Below are positions 8,173 to 16,617 of a DNA stretch of 64,000 bases, in pieces. The notes below the pieces were generated by a model, which did not search any database, was not told where the DNA came from, and saw only the letters and a list, made by a program, of their open reading frames with translations. A program made the translations under genes and the position numbers. The stretch is taken from NCBI RefSeq assembly GCF_004341505.2, contig NZ_SLYP02000001.1, positions 2,876,501 to 2,940,500 of the forward strand, given 5' to 3'. The stretch's first letter is position 1, and each line of letters starts with the position of its first letter. Source of the stretch: Sphingomonas sp. JUb134 (GTDB lineage: Bacteria > Pseudomonadota > Alphaproteobacteria > Sphingomonadales > Sphingomonadaceae).

Positions 8173-9275
8173 TGGCGCGGCCCGCCCGCCCGCTGTGGCT
8201 GGTCCGCCCAAGCCGGGCCAGCGGCCTCTCGGCCAATCAGGCAGTGGCACTGGTCCTGTTCCTGCTGCTGGTCGCGGCCGGTGCCCTGATGGGCGTGCGC
8301 GGCGGGAGCGTGCCAGCGCCGCGTGCAGCGATCGAGCAGAGCGACATCAGCGTGCACGATGGCATCGTCGGCGCGCTGCGCGGCGGCGATGCCTATTACC
8401 CGGCAACCGCACGGATGCTGCGCAGTGGCGGCTATCCGCTTAAGCCGTTCCTCTCCTTTCCCCTGCCTACGCTGCCGGTAGTGCTCGCCGTACTTCCGGG
8501 GCTGGTGTCGGCCCTGCTGCTCCTCCTGCTGGCGATCGGCACCGCCTTTGCCTGGCAGAAGCGGTTGCGCGAGGCCTTGGCCCGGCCGCTGCCGGTGTTC
8601 GGGGGCATGCTGCTCCTCGCAGGCGGGATGGTGGGCCTGCTGGCGCCGGACGTCGTGCTTTTTCCCGAGACCTGGGCAGGCATGCTGGTGGCTATGTCGC
8701 TGGCGATCCGACAGCAGGACCGCTGGGTGGAGGCGGTTGCCGTCGCCACCGCGGCGATGCTGATCCGCGAGACCGCCGCCTTCTACGCCATCGCCATGGG
8801 GCTGCTCGCCTTTGCCGAGGGACGGCGCCGCGAGGCGTTGGGCTGGGCGGCGGGAATCGGCCTGCTGGCCGTCGTCCTGGTGTTCCATGCCCAGGCCGTC
8901 GCGCAGGTCGTCGGTCCACTGGATCCGACCGCCTCGGACGCAGCAGGGATGCACGGCTTCGGCTTCTTCGTGCGCGCCTCGATCACCACGACCGTGCTCC
9001 ACCTGCTGCCGGCCGCGATCGCCGCGCTGCTGGTCGCGCTCGCGCTGTTCGGCTGGGCGATGTGGGACGATCCGGTCGCCTTGCGCGTGACCGTGACGCT
9101 GGCGGTCTATGCTGCCGCGACAGCCATCCTCCCAGGCGCGGACGGGTTCTATTGGGCTTTCCTCGTCGCTCCCCTGCTGCTCGTCGGCCTGGCCTTTGCG
9201 CCGGACGGACTGCGCGACCTCGCCCGCGTGCTGCTCGACAGGCGGCGGGTTCGGGTGCAGAGGATCACGCGATGA
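8172..9275 (+). CDS. Polytopic membrane protein, possibly GT-C-like, unknown function
   Basis: 367 residues with about eight to ten predicted hydrophobic helices. After the first helix there is a periplasm-sized loop with ISVHDGIVGALRGGDAYYPATARMLRSGG; a DG/D-rich first loop followed by tyrosines resembles the first loop of GT-C membrane glycosyltransferases, and the WVEAVAVATAAMLIRETAAFYAIAM region is also reminiscent of that superfamily. No catalytic residue can be proved. The start overlaps the ubiB stop and its end overlaps coaBC by four bases (ATGA), so all are in one operon. Confidence 0.7.
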   Translation: MARPARPLWLVRPSRASGLSANQAVALVLFLLLVAAGALMGVRGGSVPAPRAAIEQSDISVHDGIVGALRGGDAYYPATARMLRSGGYPLKPFLSFPLPTLPVVLAVLPGLVSALLLLLLAIGTAFAWQKRLREALARPLPVFGGMLLLAGGMVGLLAPDVVLFPETWAGMLVAMSLAIRQQDRWVEAVAVATAAMLIRETAAFYAIAMGLLAFAEGRRREALGWAAGIGLLAVVLVFHAQAVAQVVGPLDPTASDAAGMHGFGFFVRASITTTVLHLLPAAIAALLVALALFGWAMWDDPVALRVTVTLAVYAAATAILPGADGFYWAFLVAPLLLVGLAFAPDGLRDLARVLLDRRRVRVQRITR

Positions 9276-10447
9276 AGCGCATCCTGCTGATCGTCGGGGG
9301 CGGCATCGCCGCCTACAAGGCGTGCGAACTGATCCGCCTGTGCCGCAAGGCCGGCATCGCGGTTCGCTGCGTGTTGACCGACGGAGGTGCGCACTTCGTC
9401 ACCCCCATGACGCTCGCCGCGCTGTCGGAGGCACCGGTCCACACCAGCCTGTGGGACCTGAAGGAAGAGACCGAGATGGGCCACATCCAGCTCAGCCGCG
9501 AGGCGGACCTGGTCGTGGTCGCGCCCGCGACGGCAGACCTGCTTGCGAAGATGGCAGCCGGCATGGCCGACGATCTGGCGACCACGCTGCTGCTCGCGAC
9601 CGACAAGCCGGTGCTCGCTGCGCCCGCCATGAACGTGCGCATGTGGCAGCATGCCGCCACCGTCCGCAACGTCGCGCAGCTGCGTCGCGACGGAGTCACG
9701 GTGCTCGAGCCCGACGAAGGCAGGATGGCCTGTGGGGAGTATGGGCCGGGCCGCCTGCCGGAGCCCGCGGCAATCCTCGCTGCGATCGAGCGCGCCCTTA
9801 CACCCGCGGCCCAGCCCCTCGCCGGCCGGCACGTTCTGGTGACGGCGGGGCCCACCCACGAGGCGATCGACCCGGTGCGCTACATCGCCAACCGCTCCTC
9901 CGGCCGGCAGGGCTATGCGATTGCCGGTGCGCTGGCGAAGCTTGGCGCGCGCGTGACGCTGGTGTCCGGGCCGACGGCGCTTCAGACCCCGCCGGGCGTG
10001 TCGCGGGTGGACGTGGAAAGCGCGCGCGAGATGGCGGACGCAGTTGAGGCGGCGCTTCCGGCCGACGCCGCGGTGATGGTGGCGGCCATCGCGGACTGGC
10101 GGGTCGAGGCCGCGCCCCTGAAGCGGGCCAAGGCGGACATGGGCGATCGGCTGGAACTCGTCGCCAACCCGGACATCCTCGCGACGCTCGGGCATAGCCC
10201 GCGGCGACCGCGGCTGCTGGTCGGGTTTGCGGCGGAAACGCACGACGTGATCAACCATGCCGCCGGGAAGCGCGCACGGAAGGGCGCAGATTGGATTGTC
10301 GCCAACGACGTATCGGGGGACGTGATGGGCGGGACCGCCAACGCGATCCACCTGGTGACGGAAAATGGCGTGGAAAGTTGGGAGCGAATGGACAAGGACC
10401 TGGTTGCGGAGCGTCTGGCGGAGCGGATCGCACATGCGCTGGCATAG
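9272..10447 (+). CDS. coaBC: CoaBC: phosphopantothenoylcysteine synthetase/decarboxylase
   Basis: Bifunctional coenzyme A enzyme of 391 residues. The N-terminal FMN decarboxylase (CoaC) half starts KRILLIVGGGIAAYKACEL, has the flavin-site APAMNVRMW, and the substrate-clamp MACGEYGPGRLPEP with its catalytic cysteine. The C-terminal synthetase (CoaB) half begins near GRHVLVTAGPTHEAIDPVR and includes ANRSSGRQGYAIA. The ATG at 9272 overlaps the upstream stop. The following lipoprotein gene starts inside its last 14 bases. Confidence 0.97.
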   Translation: MKRILLIVGGGIAAYKACELIRLCRKAGIAVRCVLTDGGAHFVTPMTLAALSEAPVHTSLWDLKEETEMGHIQLSREADLVVVAPATADLLAKMAAGMADDLATTLLLATDKPVLAAPAMNVRMWQHAATVRNVAQLRRDGVTVLEPDEGRMACGEYGPGRLPEPAAILAAIERALTPAAQPLAGRHVLVTAGPTHEAIDPVRYIANRSSGRQGYAIAGALAKLGARVTLVSGPTALQTPPGVSRVDVESAREMADAVEAALPADAAVMVAAIADWRVEAAPLKRAKADMGDRLELVANPDILATLGHSPRRPRLLVGFAAETHDVINHAAGKRARKGADWIVANDVSGDVMGGTANAIHLVTENGVESWERMDKDLVAERLAERIAHALA

Positions 10448-11222
10448 GCTGCTCCCCCTCGCCCTGGGTCTCGCGCTCGCAAGCTGCGCCGGCGGCGGGG
10501 TTCGTCCCGCCTCCGACAGTGCCACGGCGACGGTGCGGGAGCAGGCGTTCGGCCCCAATGGCCGTCGTTCGGTGAAGGCGCTGGTCTATGTGCTGCACCG
10601 GGACGGGGCGACGTCAGATGCGACCGATCCCCACCGCTTCGCCCGCGCCCTTGCGGCGGCCGCCCCTGGTGCGCGGGTGATGGCGCTCACCCAGCCCGTG
10701 GCAGAGGGCGACGCGGACAAGGGTATGTCCCGTGGTTTCACGCGGGAGCGCATCACGGCTTTTGCCGACCGGATCGAAGCCGGGCGCAAACGATATCCGG
10801 ACGTTCCCACCGTCGTCGTCGGAGACGGCGGCGGGGCGGCATTGGTGGCGGACCTTGCCGGGCTCCGGCCGAAACTGATCGATGGTATGGTGCTCGCCGC
10901 CTGTCCGTGCATGTTGCCCGAATGGCGCAAGCACATGGAGAAGTGGATGCCCGGCACATCGTTCAAGCCTGCACCCGACAGCCTCGATCCGCTGATGACG
11001 GTGGGCGGTGTGCGCCCGCAGACCAAGGCCGCGCTGCTGGTCGGCTCCGAGGACCCGATCACACCGCCGAAATTCTCGCGCGGCTATGCCGAGGCGCTCG
11101 CGCTGCGCGGCATTGCGACCGATTTCCGCGTACTGCCGGGCAAGGGCAACGAGATCCTGAACGACCCGGAGGTGCTCTCGGCCACGACCCGGATGCTCGC
11201 ATCCCTGCAGGCCGGGCAATGA
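10434..11222 (+). CDS. Lipoprotein with alpha/beta-hydrolase fold lacking catalytic residues
   Basis: A 262-residue protein with a lipoprotein signal peptide ending LASC (Cys18). The rest reads as an alpha/beta hydrolase: the strand/nucleophile-elbow region is [18 protein letters not shown] and the acid loop is [12 protein letters not shown]. The elbow is GDGGG (130-134) with no Ser/Cys nucleophile, and the position where the catalytic His normally sits reads GKGNEIL (Asn239). It is therefore probably a pseudoenzyme, perhaps a binding or scaffold protein at the outer or inner membrane (inference). It starts within the end of coaBC and overlaps dut by four bases. Confidence 0.8.
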   Translation: MRWHRLLPLALGLALASCAGGGVRPASDSATATVREQAFGPNGRRSVKALVYVLHRDGATSDATDPHRFARALAAAAPGARVMALTQPVAEGDADKGMSRGFTRERITAFADRIEAGRKRYPDVPTVVVGDGGGAALVADLAGLRPKLIDGMVLAACPCMLPEWRKHMEKWMPGTSFKPAPDSLDPLMTVGGVRPQTKAALLVGSEDPITPPKFSRGYAEALALRGIATDFRVLPGKGNEILNDPEVLSATTRMLASLQAGQ

Positions 11223-11668
11223 GCGGCGAACCGATCCGCATCGCCGTCCTTCGGCTGGAACATGGCCGGGGGCTGCCGCTACCGGCCTATGCGACGGCGG
11301 GCGCCGCCGGCATGGACATTGTGGCTGCCGAAGACTGCATGCTTGCGCCAGGCGCCAGGCACGCAGTTTCGACCGGCTTCGCCCTGGCCATACCCGCCGG
11401 CTATGAAGTGCAGGTTCGGCCGCGCTCCGGCCTTGCGATCAAGCACGGCATCACCTGCCTCAACACGCCCGGCACGATCGACAGCGACTATCGCGGGGAA
11501 GTGAAGGTGATCCTGGTCAATCTGGGACAGGAGCCGTTCGCCATCGGTCGCGGCGAGCGCATCGCACAGCTCGTGCCGGCGCCGGTGTTGCGCGCGACGC
11601 TCGAAGAGGTGATGACCCTGGACGAGACCGCGCGCGGCAGTGGCGGCTTCGGGTCGACCGGGCGGTGA
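11219..11668 (+). CDS. dut: dUTP pyrophosphatase (dUTPase)
   Basis: Trimeric dUTPase converting dUTP to dUMP and pyrophosphate, keeping uracil out of DNA and feeding dTMP synthesis. The five conserved motifs are present: [42 protein letters not shown] and the C-terminal phosphate-binding [10 protein letters not shown]. The length of 149 is standard. The coaBC and dut neighbourhood is widespread in proteobacteria. The ATG overlaps the previous stop (ATGA), and the stop overlaps the next GTG. Confidence 0.98.
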   Translation: MSGEPIRIAVLRLEHGRGLPLPAYATAGAAGMDIVAAEDCMLAPGARHAVSTGFALAIPAGYEVQVRPRSGLAIKHGITCLNTPGTIDSDYRGEVKVILVNLGQEPFAIGRGERIAQLVPAPVLRATLEEVMTLDETARGSGGFGSTGR

Positions 11669-12084
11669 CCCCCTTCCTCGCCCTGATGGCCGCGCTGACT
11701 GCGCAGCTGACGCCACCACCGGCCGAACCGAATCGCCTTCGTACCTCGCCGATCGATTGGGAAGCGCTGGACGCGCTTCCCTATCGTACCCAACCGGAAG
11801 TGACGCCGCAGATGGTCCGCTTCGTCCAGGGCGAAATGGCGCAGGGCCGTTGCACGCCGCCTGCACCGATCGCCGGCAAGCGCCGCGTCCATGCCGACGT
11901 CGCCGTCCTGATCGGCAGCGGCGCGAGCGTGCGGGCGACCATTCCGCGCGCCATCAACTGCCCCACGGTCGAGCAATATGCCGCCGGGCTGGTGCTCGGC
12001 TTCGCGCGCGACAATCTGAACACGCGCTTCGCGGTGGAAGGCACCTGGTACCGTGTGAGCATGACCTTCGACCTGCCCGAATGA
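11665..12084 (+). CDS. Small secreted protein of unknown function
   Basis: 139 residues with a short hydrophobic N-terminus ([13 protein letters not shown]) that looks like a weak signal peptide, then [28 protein letters not shown] and two cysteines ([11 protein letters not shown] and [12 protein letters not shown]) that could form a disulfide in the periplasm. The end ([21 protein letters not shown]) is beta-rich and recalls a TonB/energy-transducing C-terminal segment, but too weakly to name a family. The start is GTG in a GTGA overlap with dut; the end overlaps the ThiF-like gene by four bases. Confidence 0.7.
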   Translation: MTPFLALMAALTAQLTPPPAEPNRLRTSPIDWEALDALPYRTQPEVTPQMVRFVQGEMAQGRCTPPAPIAGKRRVHADVAVLIGSGASVRATIPRAINCPTVEQYAAGLVLGFARDNLNTRFAVEGTWYRVSMTFDLPE

Positions 12085-12833
12085 TCCTGACCGACGCGGA
12101 GCTGGAGCGCTACGCCCGCCACATCGTGTTGAAGGAAGTCGGCGGCGCCGGGCAGGCCAGGCTCGCCGACGCGCATGTGTGCGTGGTCGGTGCAGGCGGC
12201 ATCGGCTCGCCAGTGATCCAGTATCTTGCCGCGGCAGGAATCGGGCGGCTCAGCATCATCGACGACGACCGCATCGAATTGTCGAACCTCCAGCGCCAGA
12301 CCCTGTTCGGCACCGAGGATTTGGGACAGCCGAAGGCTGAGGTCGCGCGGCACGCGGTCGCATGGCTCAACCCGCACGTATCCGTCAACGTGCACCAGCT
12401 CCGGATCGATTCGGCAAACGCAGCCGGGCTGGTCGGCGGCATGGACGTCGTGGTCGACGGGACCGACAATTTCGCCACGCGGCTTGCGGTGGCCGATGCC
12501 GCGCTTGCGGCCCGCGTTCCGCTGGTCGCCGCCGCAGTCGGCGAGTTCGAGGGCCAGCTGGGGGTGTTCCGCGGCTGGGAGGCGGACAAGCCCTGCTATC
12601 GCTGCTTCGTCGGCCAGGACCCGGAACGTCCGGACCGCAGCTGCGCCGACATGGGCGTGCTCGGCGCCCTGACCGGCGTCGTCGGCAGCCTCGCCGCACT
12701 GGAGGCGATCCGCGCCATCACCGCCTTCGGCGAGGATAGCGCGGGCAAGCTGCTGCTGATCGACACGCTGGCGCTGCGCTTCCGGACGCTGCTGCTCCCC
12801 AAGGATCCGGGGTGCCCCGCATGCGGGGGCTGA
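12081..12833 (+). CDS. E1-like adenylyltransferase, HesA/MoeB/ThiF family
   Basis: 250-residue enzyme of the family that adenylates the C-terminal glycine of sulfur-carrier proteins (MoaD, ThiS). It has the opening YARHIVLKEVGGAGQ, the nucleotide motif GAGGIGSP, DDDRIELSNLQRQTLF, the DGTDNFATRL region, and zinc-binding CYRCF...CPACGG. The region of the possible catalytic cysteine reads CADMGVLGALTGVVGSLAALEA, typical for MoeB. No rhodanese domain follows. It overlaps the next, DsrE-like gene by 22 bases, suggesting a sulfur-relay pair. Confidence 0.93.
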   Translation: MILTDAELERYARHIVLKEVGGAGQARLADAHVCVVGAGGIGSPVIQYLAAAGIGRLSIIDDDRIELSNLQRQTLFGTEDLGQPKAEVARHAVAWLNPHVSVNVHQLRIDSANAAGLVGGMDVVVDGTDNFATRLAVADAALAARVPLVAAAVGEFEGQLGVFRGWEADKPCYRCFVGQDPERPDRSCADMGVLGALTGVVGSLAALEAIRAITAFGEDSAGKLLLIDTLALRFRTLLLPKDPGCPACGG

Positions 12834-13180
12834 CCGTCCTCGTCGCGACCGCCGATCCCGTCCGCTTCCGGGCGGCGCTCTCCACCGCTGCGGCCACTGC
12901 CGCACTCGGCGGCCGGACGCGGGTGTTCCTTCATGAAGACGCGGTCGTGCTGCTCCAGGCGTCCGCCGATCCCGATGCCGCCCGGCTCGCCGCGGCCGGG
13001 TTGCCGGACCGGGCAGACCTCATCGCGATCGCCCGCGAGAGCGGCGTGGAACTGCTGGTCTGCCAGTCGGGTCTGGCCCTCACCGGCCTGTCGATGGCCG
13101 AGCTTCCCGCCGGCACGGCCGCCGGCGGGCTGGTCAGCCTGCTGGCGACCCTGGGCGAGGATCGCCTGCTGGCGTTCTGA
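12812..13180 (+). CDS. DsrE/DsrF-like sulfur relay protein
   Basis: 122 residues with the DsrE fold: TVLVATADPVRFRAALSTAA, GRTRVFLHEDAVVLL, and a cysteine at ELLVCQSGLALTGL, at the place where DsrE/TusD proteins carry the persulfide cysteine. Such proteins pass sulfane sulfur in relay systems or act in the membrane-proximal peroxiredoxin-like group. I chose the GTG at 12812, which has AAGGA six bases upstream; an in-frame ATG at 12821 is the alternative. Co-translation with the E1-like enzyme supports a sulfur-transfer role (inference). Confidence 0.75.
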   Translation: MPRMRGLTVLVATADPVRFRAALSTAAATAALGGRTRVFLHEDAVVLLQASADPDAARLAAAGLPDRADLIAIARESGVELLVCQSGLALTGLSMAELPAGTAAGGLVSLLATLGEDRLLAF

Positions 13181-13181
13181 C

Positions 13182-13200
13182 GCCCGGCTGCAAGCCGGGC
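13182..13200. terminator. Hairpin between the convergent DsrE-like gene and galU
   Basis: A perfect 8-base inverted repeat (GCCCGGCT, loop GCA, AGCCGGGC) fills the gap between two converging genes. It has no clear T-run on either side, so it is a hairpin that may end both transcripts rather than a classic terminator. Confidence 0.5.
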
Positions 13201-13208
13201 GCCGTCGA

Positions 13209-14078
13209 TCAGGCGAGCAGGTCCTGGGCAAAGGCCCGGACCGCGGGGCCGACGTCCTCGCGCGCCAGTGCCGTTGCCAGATTAGCCTGGAGGAAGCCCG
13301 CCTTGTCGCCGCAGTCGTAGCGAACGCCCTGGAAGGTCACCCCATGGAACGGCTGATTGCCGATCATCCGCGCCATCGCGTCGGTCAGCTGGATCTCGCC
13401 ACCGGCACCGGCCTCCTGCGTCTCCAGGATGCGCATGACCTCGGGCTGGAGCACGTAGCGACCGATCACCGCCAGGTTCGACGGCGCCGTTCCCGCCTTG
13501 GGCTTCTCGACGAGGCCCTTCACCTCGGTCAGCGTGCCGTCGCGCGTGCCCGGGGTGATGACGCCGTATTTGTCGGTCTGGTCGTCGGCCACTTCCTGCG
13601 CGCAGATCAGGTTGCCGCCGACCTTGTTGTACGCCTCGACCATCTGCTTGAGGCAGCCCGGCTGGCCGACCATGAAGTCGTCCGCGAGCAGCACCGCGAA
13701 CGGCTCGTCGCCGACGATGTCGCGTGCGCACCAGACGGCGTGGCCCAGGCCCATCGGCTCCTGCTGGCGCACATAGGCGACGCGGCCCGGCTTCAGGCGC
13801 GTGGCGTCGAGCACCTGGAGCGACTTGCCGCGACCCGACATGGTCGACTCAAGCTCGTAGGCGATGTCGAAATGGTCTTCGATCGCATGCTTGCCGCGAC
13901 CGGTGACGAAGATCATCTGCTCGATGCCCGCCTCGATCGCCTCGTCCACGGCATATTGGATCAGCGGACGGTCCACCACCGGCAGCATTTCCTTCGGCAT
14001 GGCCTTGGTCGCCGGCAGAAAGCGGGTCCCCAGACCCCCGACCGGAAACACCGCCTTGCGAAGTGGTTTGATGGACAT
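13209..14078 (-). CDS. galU: UTP-glucose-1-phosphate uridylyltransferase
   Basis: Makes UDP-glucose from UTP and glucose-1-phosphate. The signature GLGTRFLPATKAMPKEMLPVVDRP is complete in the sequence, with LLADDFM (metal/nucleotide site), VEKPKAG and the C-terminal GVRYDCGDKAGFLQ. The length of 289 is typical. It opens the polysaccharide locus and provides the substrate of the UDP-glucose dehydrogenase at 48.7 kb. It is divergent from wecB across a 114-base gap that must hold both promoters. Confidence 0.98.
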   Translation of the reverse strand: MSIKPLRKAVFPVGGLGTRFLPATKAMPKEMLPVVDRPLIQYAVDEAIEAGIEQMIFVTGRGKHAIEDHFDIAYELESTMSGRGKSLQVLDATRLKPGRVAYVRQQEPMGLGHAVWCARDIVGDEPFAVLLADDFMVGQPGCLKQMVEAYNKVGGNLICAQEVADDQTDKYGVITPGTRDGTLTEVKGLVEKPKAGTAPSNLAVIGRYVLQPEVMRILETQEAGAGGEIQLTDAMARMIGNQPFHGVTFQGVRYDCGDKAGFLQANLATALAREDVGPAVRAFAQDLLA

Positions 14079-14192
14079 GCTTGCTCCCTGTGATGTGTCA
14101 GCGCGGCCGGACGGCCGATAGACGGTCAGGCCCCCCTGCCCGATACCTTCGCGCGATTAGCACTCCCTAAACTTCCGCGATAGAAGGCTGCC

Positions 14193-15332
14193 ATGGCAAC
14201 GCACCAAAACCGACGCATTCTGGTCGTATTCGGTACACGGCCCGAAGCGATCAAGCTGTTCCCGGTCCTGCACGCGCTGGCCGAGCGACCAGGACTTGCA
14301 GTGCGCAGTTGCGTCACGGCACAGCATCGCGGCCTTCTCGATCAGGTGCTTTCGATCGCCGGCGTGACCCCGGACATCGACTTGGACTTGATGGAGCCGG
14401 GCCAGTCGCTGGATCGCCTGACCGCCCGCTTGCTGCTGGCGCTCGGCGAGGTGATGGATCGAGAGCAGCCTGACCGGGTGATCGTCCAGGGCGACACGGC
14501 GACGGCGATGGTGGGTGCGCTGGCCGCCTATTACCGCAAGATCCCCGTCGGCCATGTTGAGGCGGGCCTTCGCTCCGGCGACATCTACCAGCCTTGGCCG
14601 GAGGAGGTGAACCGCCGCATCGTCGCCCCGATCGCCGACCTCCACTTCGCGCCGACCGAGACGGCCGCCGCCGCCTTGCGGGCGGAGAACGTGTCGCCTG
14701 CATCCATCCACGTCACCGGCAACACGGTGATCGACGCCCTGCACGCGACCCGGGACCGCATTTCGGCCGATCCGGGGCTCGCCGCCGAGATTGCGCCCAT
14801 CGCAGAACGCTTTGCCGGCAAGCGCGTCGTGCTGGTGACCACCCACCGGCGCGAGAACTTCGGGGACGGCATGGCCGCGATCGCGCGCGCCGTCGGCCGG
14901 ATCGCCGACCGGCCGGACGTAGCGGTGCTCTTCCCGGTCCACCCCAACCCGAACGTGGTCGCAGCCATGGACGCGGTGCTCGGAGACCGCCCGAACGTCG
15001 CGCGCGTGGCGCCGCTGGATTACCCCAACTTCATCCGCGCGCTCGAACTCGCGCACATCGTCCTCACTGATTCGGGCGGGGTGCAGGAGGAAGCCCCTGC
15101 CCTCGGCAAGCCGGTGCTGGTGATGCGCGAGACCACCGAGCGGCCGGAGGGCGTCACGGCCGGCACCGCGCGCCTCGTGGGCCCGCACGAAGATCGTATC
15201 GTTTCGGGAATCTGCACGCTCCTTGACGACCAGGACGCCTATGCGGCCATGGCGCGCGCGCATAATCCCTTCGGCGACGGCCGGGCATCGGCAAGGATCG
15301 CGGAGATCGTGGCACGTGATTTCGGACTCTGA
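14193..15332 (+). CDS. wecB: UDP-N-acetylglucosamine 2-epimerase (non-hydrolysing)
   Basis: Converts UDP-GlcNAc to UDP-ManNAc. The family start VVFGTRPEAIKLFPV is followed by VQGDTATAMVGALAAYY, HVEAGLRSGDIYQPWPEE, TTHRRENFG and the C-terminal LTDSGGVQEEAPALGKPVLVMRETTERPE, all characteristic of WecB. The 379-residue length and WecC directly downstream (overlapping by 17 bases) make the non-hydrolysing reaction far more likely than the hydrolysing NeuC reaction. The product feeds UDP-ManNAcA synthesis for a surface polysaccharide. Confidence 0.96.
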   Translation: MATHQNRRILVVFGTRPEAIKLFPVLHALAERPGLAVRSCVTAQHRGLLDQVLSIAGVTPDIDLDLMEPGQSLDRLTARLLLALGEVMDREQPDRVIVQGDTATAMVGALAAYYRKIPVGHVEAGLRSGDIYQPWPEEVNRRIVAPIADLHFAPTETAAAALRAENVSPASIHVTGNTVIDALHATRDRISADPGLAAEIAPIAERFAGKRVVLVTTHRRENFGDGMAAIARAVGRIADRPDVAVLFPVHPNPNVVAAMDAVLGDRPNVARVAPLDYPNFIRALELAHIVLTDSGGVQEEAPALGKPVLVMRETTERPEGVTAGTARLVGPHEDRIVSGICTLLDDQDAYAAMARAHNPFGDGRASARIAEIVARDFGL

Positions 15333-16614
15333 ACTGAAGGTTTGCATGGTGGGGCTGGGCTATATCGGCCTGCCCACCGCCGCGGTGATCGCCCGCTCGG
15401 GTGCCTCCGTCCTCGGCATCGACGTCGATCCGCGGGTGGTCGAGACAGTGAACTCGGGCAAGGTCCACATCGAGGAGATCGACCTGGATGGCCTGGTCTC
15501 GGGCGTCGTTGCACGCGGTCTGCTGCGGGCCTCGACCCAGATCGCGCCAGCCGACGTGTTTGTCATCGCGGTGCCGACCCCCTTCGGCCCGAACCACGAG
15601 CCCGACATCGGCTATGTGCTGGAAGCCGCCGCCACCATCGCGCCCGTGCTCAAGGCGGGCGATACCGTGATCCTGGAGTCCACCTCCCCGATCGGCACCA
15701 CCGAAAAGGTGGCGGCACTGCTCGCCGACAGGCGCGCCGACCTCGCGATCCCCGGCCATTGCAGCGGCACCGCGGACGTCGCGATCGCCTATTGCCCGGA
15801 GCGCGTGCTGCCCGGCCGAATCCTGGTCGAACTGATCGACAACGATCGGGTGATCGGCGGCATCACCCCGCGCTGTGCCCGCAAGGCACTGCATTTCTAC
15901 CGCCGCTTCGTGCGGGGCGCCTGCGTGACCACCACGGCGCGTGCGGCGGAAATGACCAAGCTCACCGAAAACGCCTTCCGCGACGTCAACATCGCCTTTG
16001 CCAACGAACTCTCGGTGGTGGCGGACACGATGGGCATCGACGTCTGGGAGGTGATCCGCCTGGCCAACCGCCATCCGCGCGTCAACATCCTGTCGCCCGG
16101 GCCCGGCGTCGGCGGCCACTGCATCGCCGTCGATCCCTGGTTCCTGGTGCATGCCGATCCGGAGAACAGCAGGCTGATCCGAACCGCGCGCGAAGTGAAC
16201 GACGCGAAGATCGCCCACACGATCGCCCGGGCGGAAGCCCTCGCAGAAGCGGTGCCCGGCGCACCGATCGCGTGCCTGGGCCTCGCGTTCAAGGCCAACA
16301 TCGACGATTTCCGCGAAAGTCCCGCGCTCAAGGTCGCGCTGCACCTGGCGAAGCGCTTCGGCGATCGGGTCCGGATCGTGGAGCCCTATGCCGCGCGCCT
16401 ACCGCAGGCGTTCGAGGGCACCGGTGCGCAGTTGATCGATCTCGACACCGCACTGGAGACCTGCCCCGCGTTCGTGGTGCTGGTCGACCACGACATCTTC
16501 CGCTCGGTGCCTCTGGACGAGCGCGCCGACAAGCACGTGCACGACGCGCGCGGCATCTGGCCGGACCAACCGAAAGCCGCAGCCTCGACTCCCCGCCTGC
16601 GCGTCGCAGGCTGA
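15316..16614 (+). CDS. wecC: UDP-N-acetyl-D-mannosamine dehydrogenase
   Basis: NAD-dependent four-electron oxidation of UDP-ManNAc to UDP-ManNAcA. Rossmann motif GLGYIGLPTAAV is at the start, with TEKVAAL and the SPIGTTE loop, the catalytic cysteine in GPGVGGHCIAVDPWF, and the NAD/UDP C-terminal domain (LAFKANIDDFRESPALKV). The GTG at 15316 is preferred because it places the Rossmann strand 12 residues in; the gene then has 432 residues and overlaps wecB by 17 bases. A WecB/WecC pair defines ManNAcA supply. Confidence 0.94.
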   Translation: MISDSELKVCMVGLGYIGLPTAAVIARSGASVLGIDVDPRVVETVNSGKVHIEEIDLDGLVSGVVARGLLRASTQIAPADVFVIAVPTPFGPNHEPDIGYVLEAAATIAPVLKAGDTVILESTSPIGTTEKVAALLADRRADLAIPGHCSGTADVAIAYCPERVLPGRILVELIDNDRVIGGITPRCARKALHFYRRFVRGACVTTTARAAEMTKLTENAFRDVNIAFANELSVVADTMGIDVWEVIRLANRHPRVNILSPGPGVGGHCIAVDPWFLVHADPENSRLIRTAREVNDAKIAHTIARAEALAEAVPGAPIACLGLAFKANIDDFRESPALKVALHLAKRFGDRVRIVEPYAARLPQAFEGTGAQLIDLDTALETCPAFVVLVDHDIFRSVPLDERADKHVHDARGIWPDQPKAAASTPRLRVAG

Positions 16615-16617
16615 GCG

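Noticed and set aside
14193..15332. Hydrolysing NeuC-type epimerase
   Set aside because: The motifs and the adjacent, overlapping wecC fit non-hydrolysing WecB; a NeuC assignment would need direct evidence.
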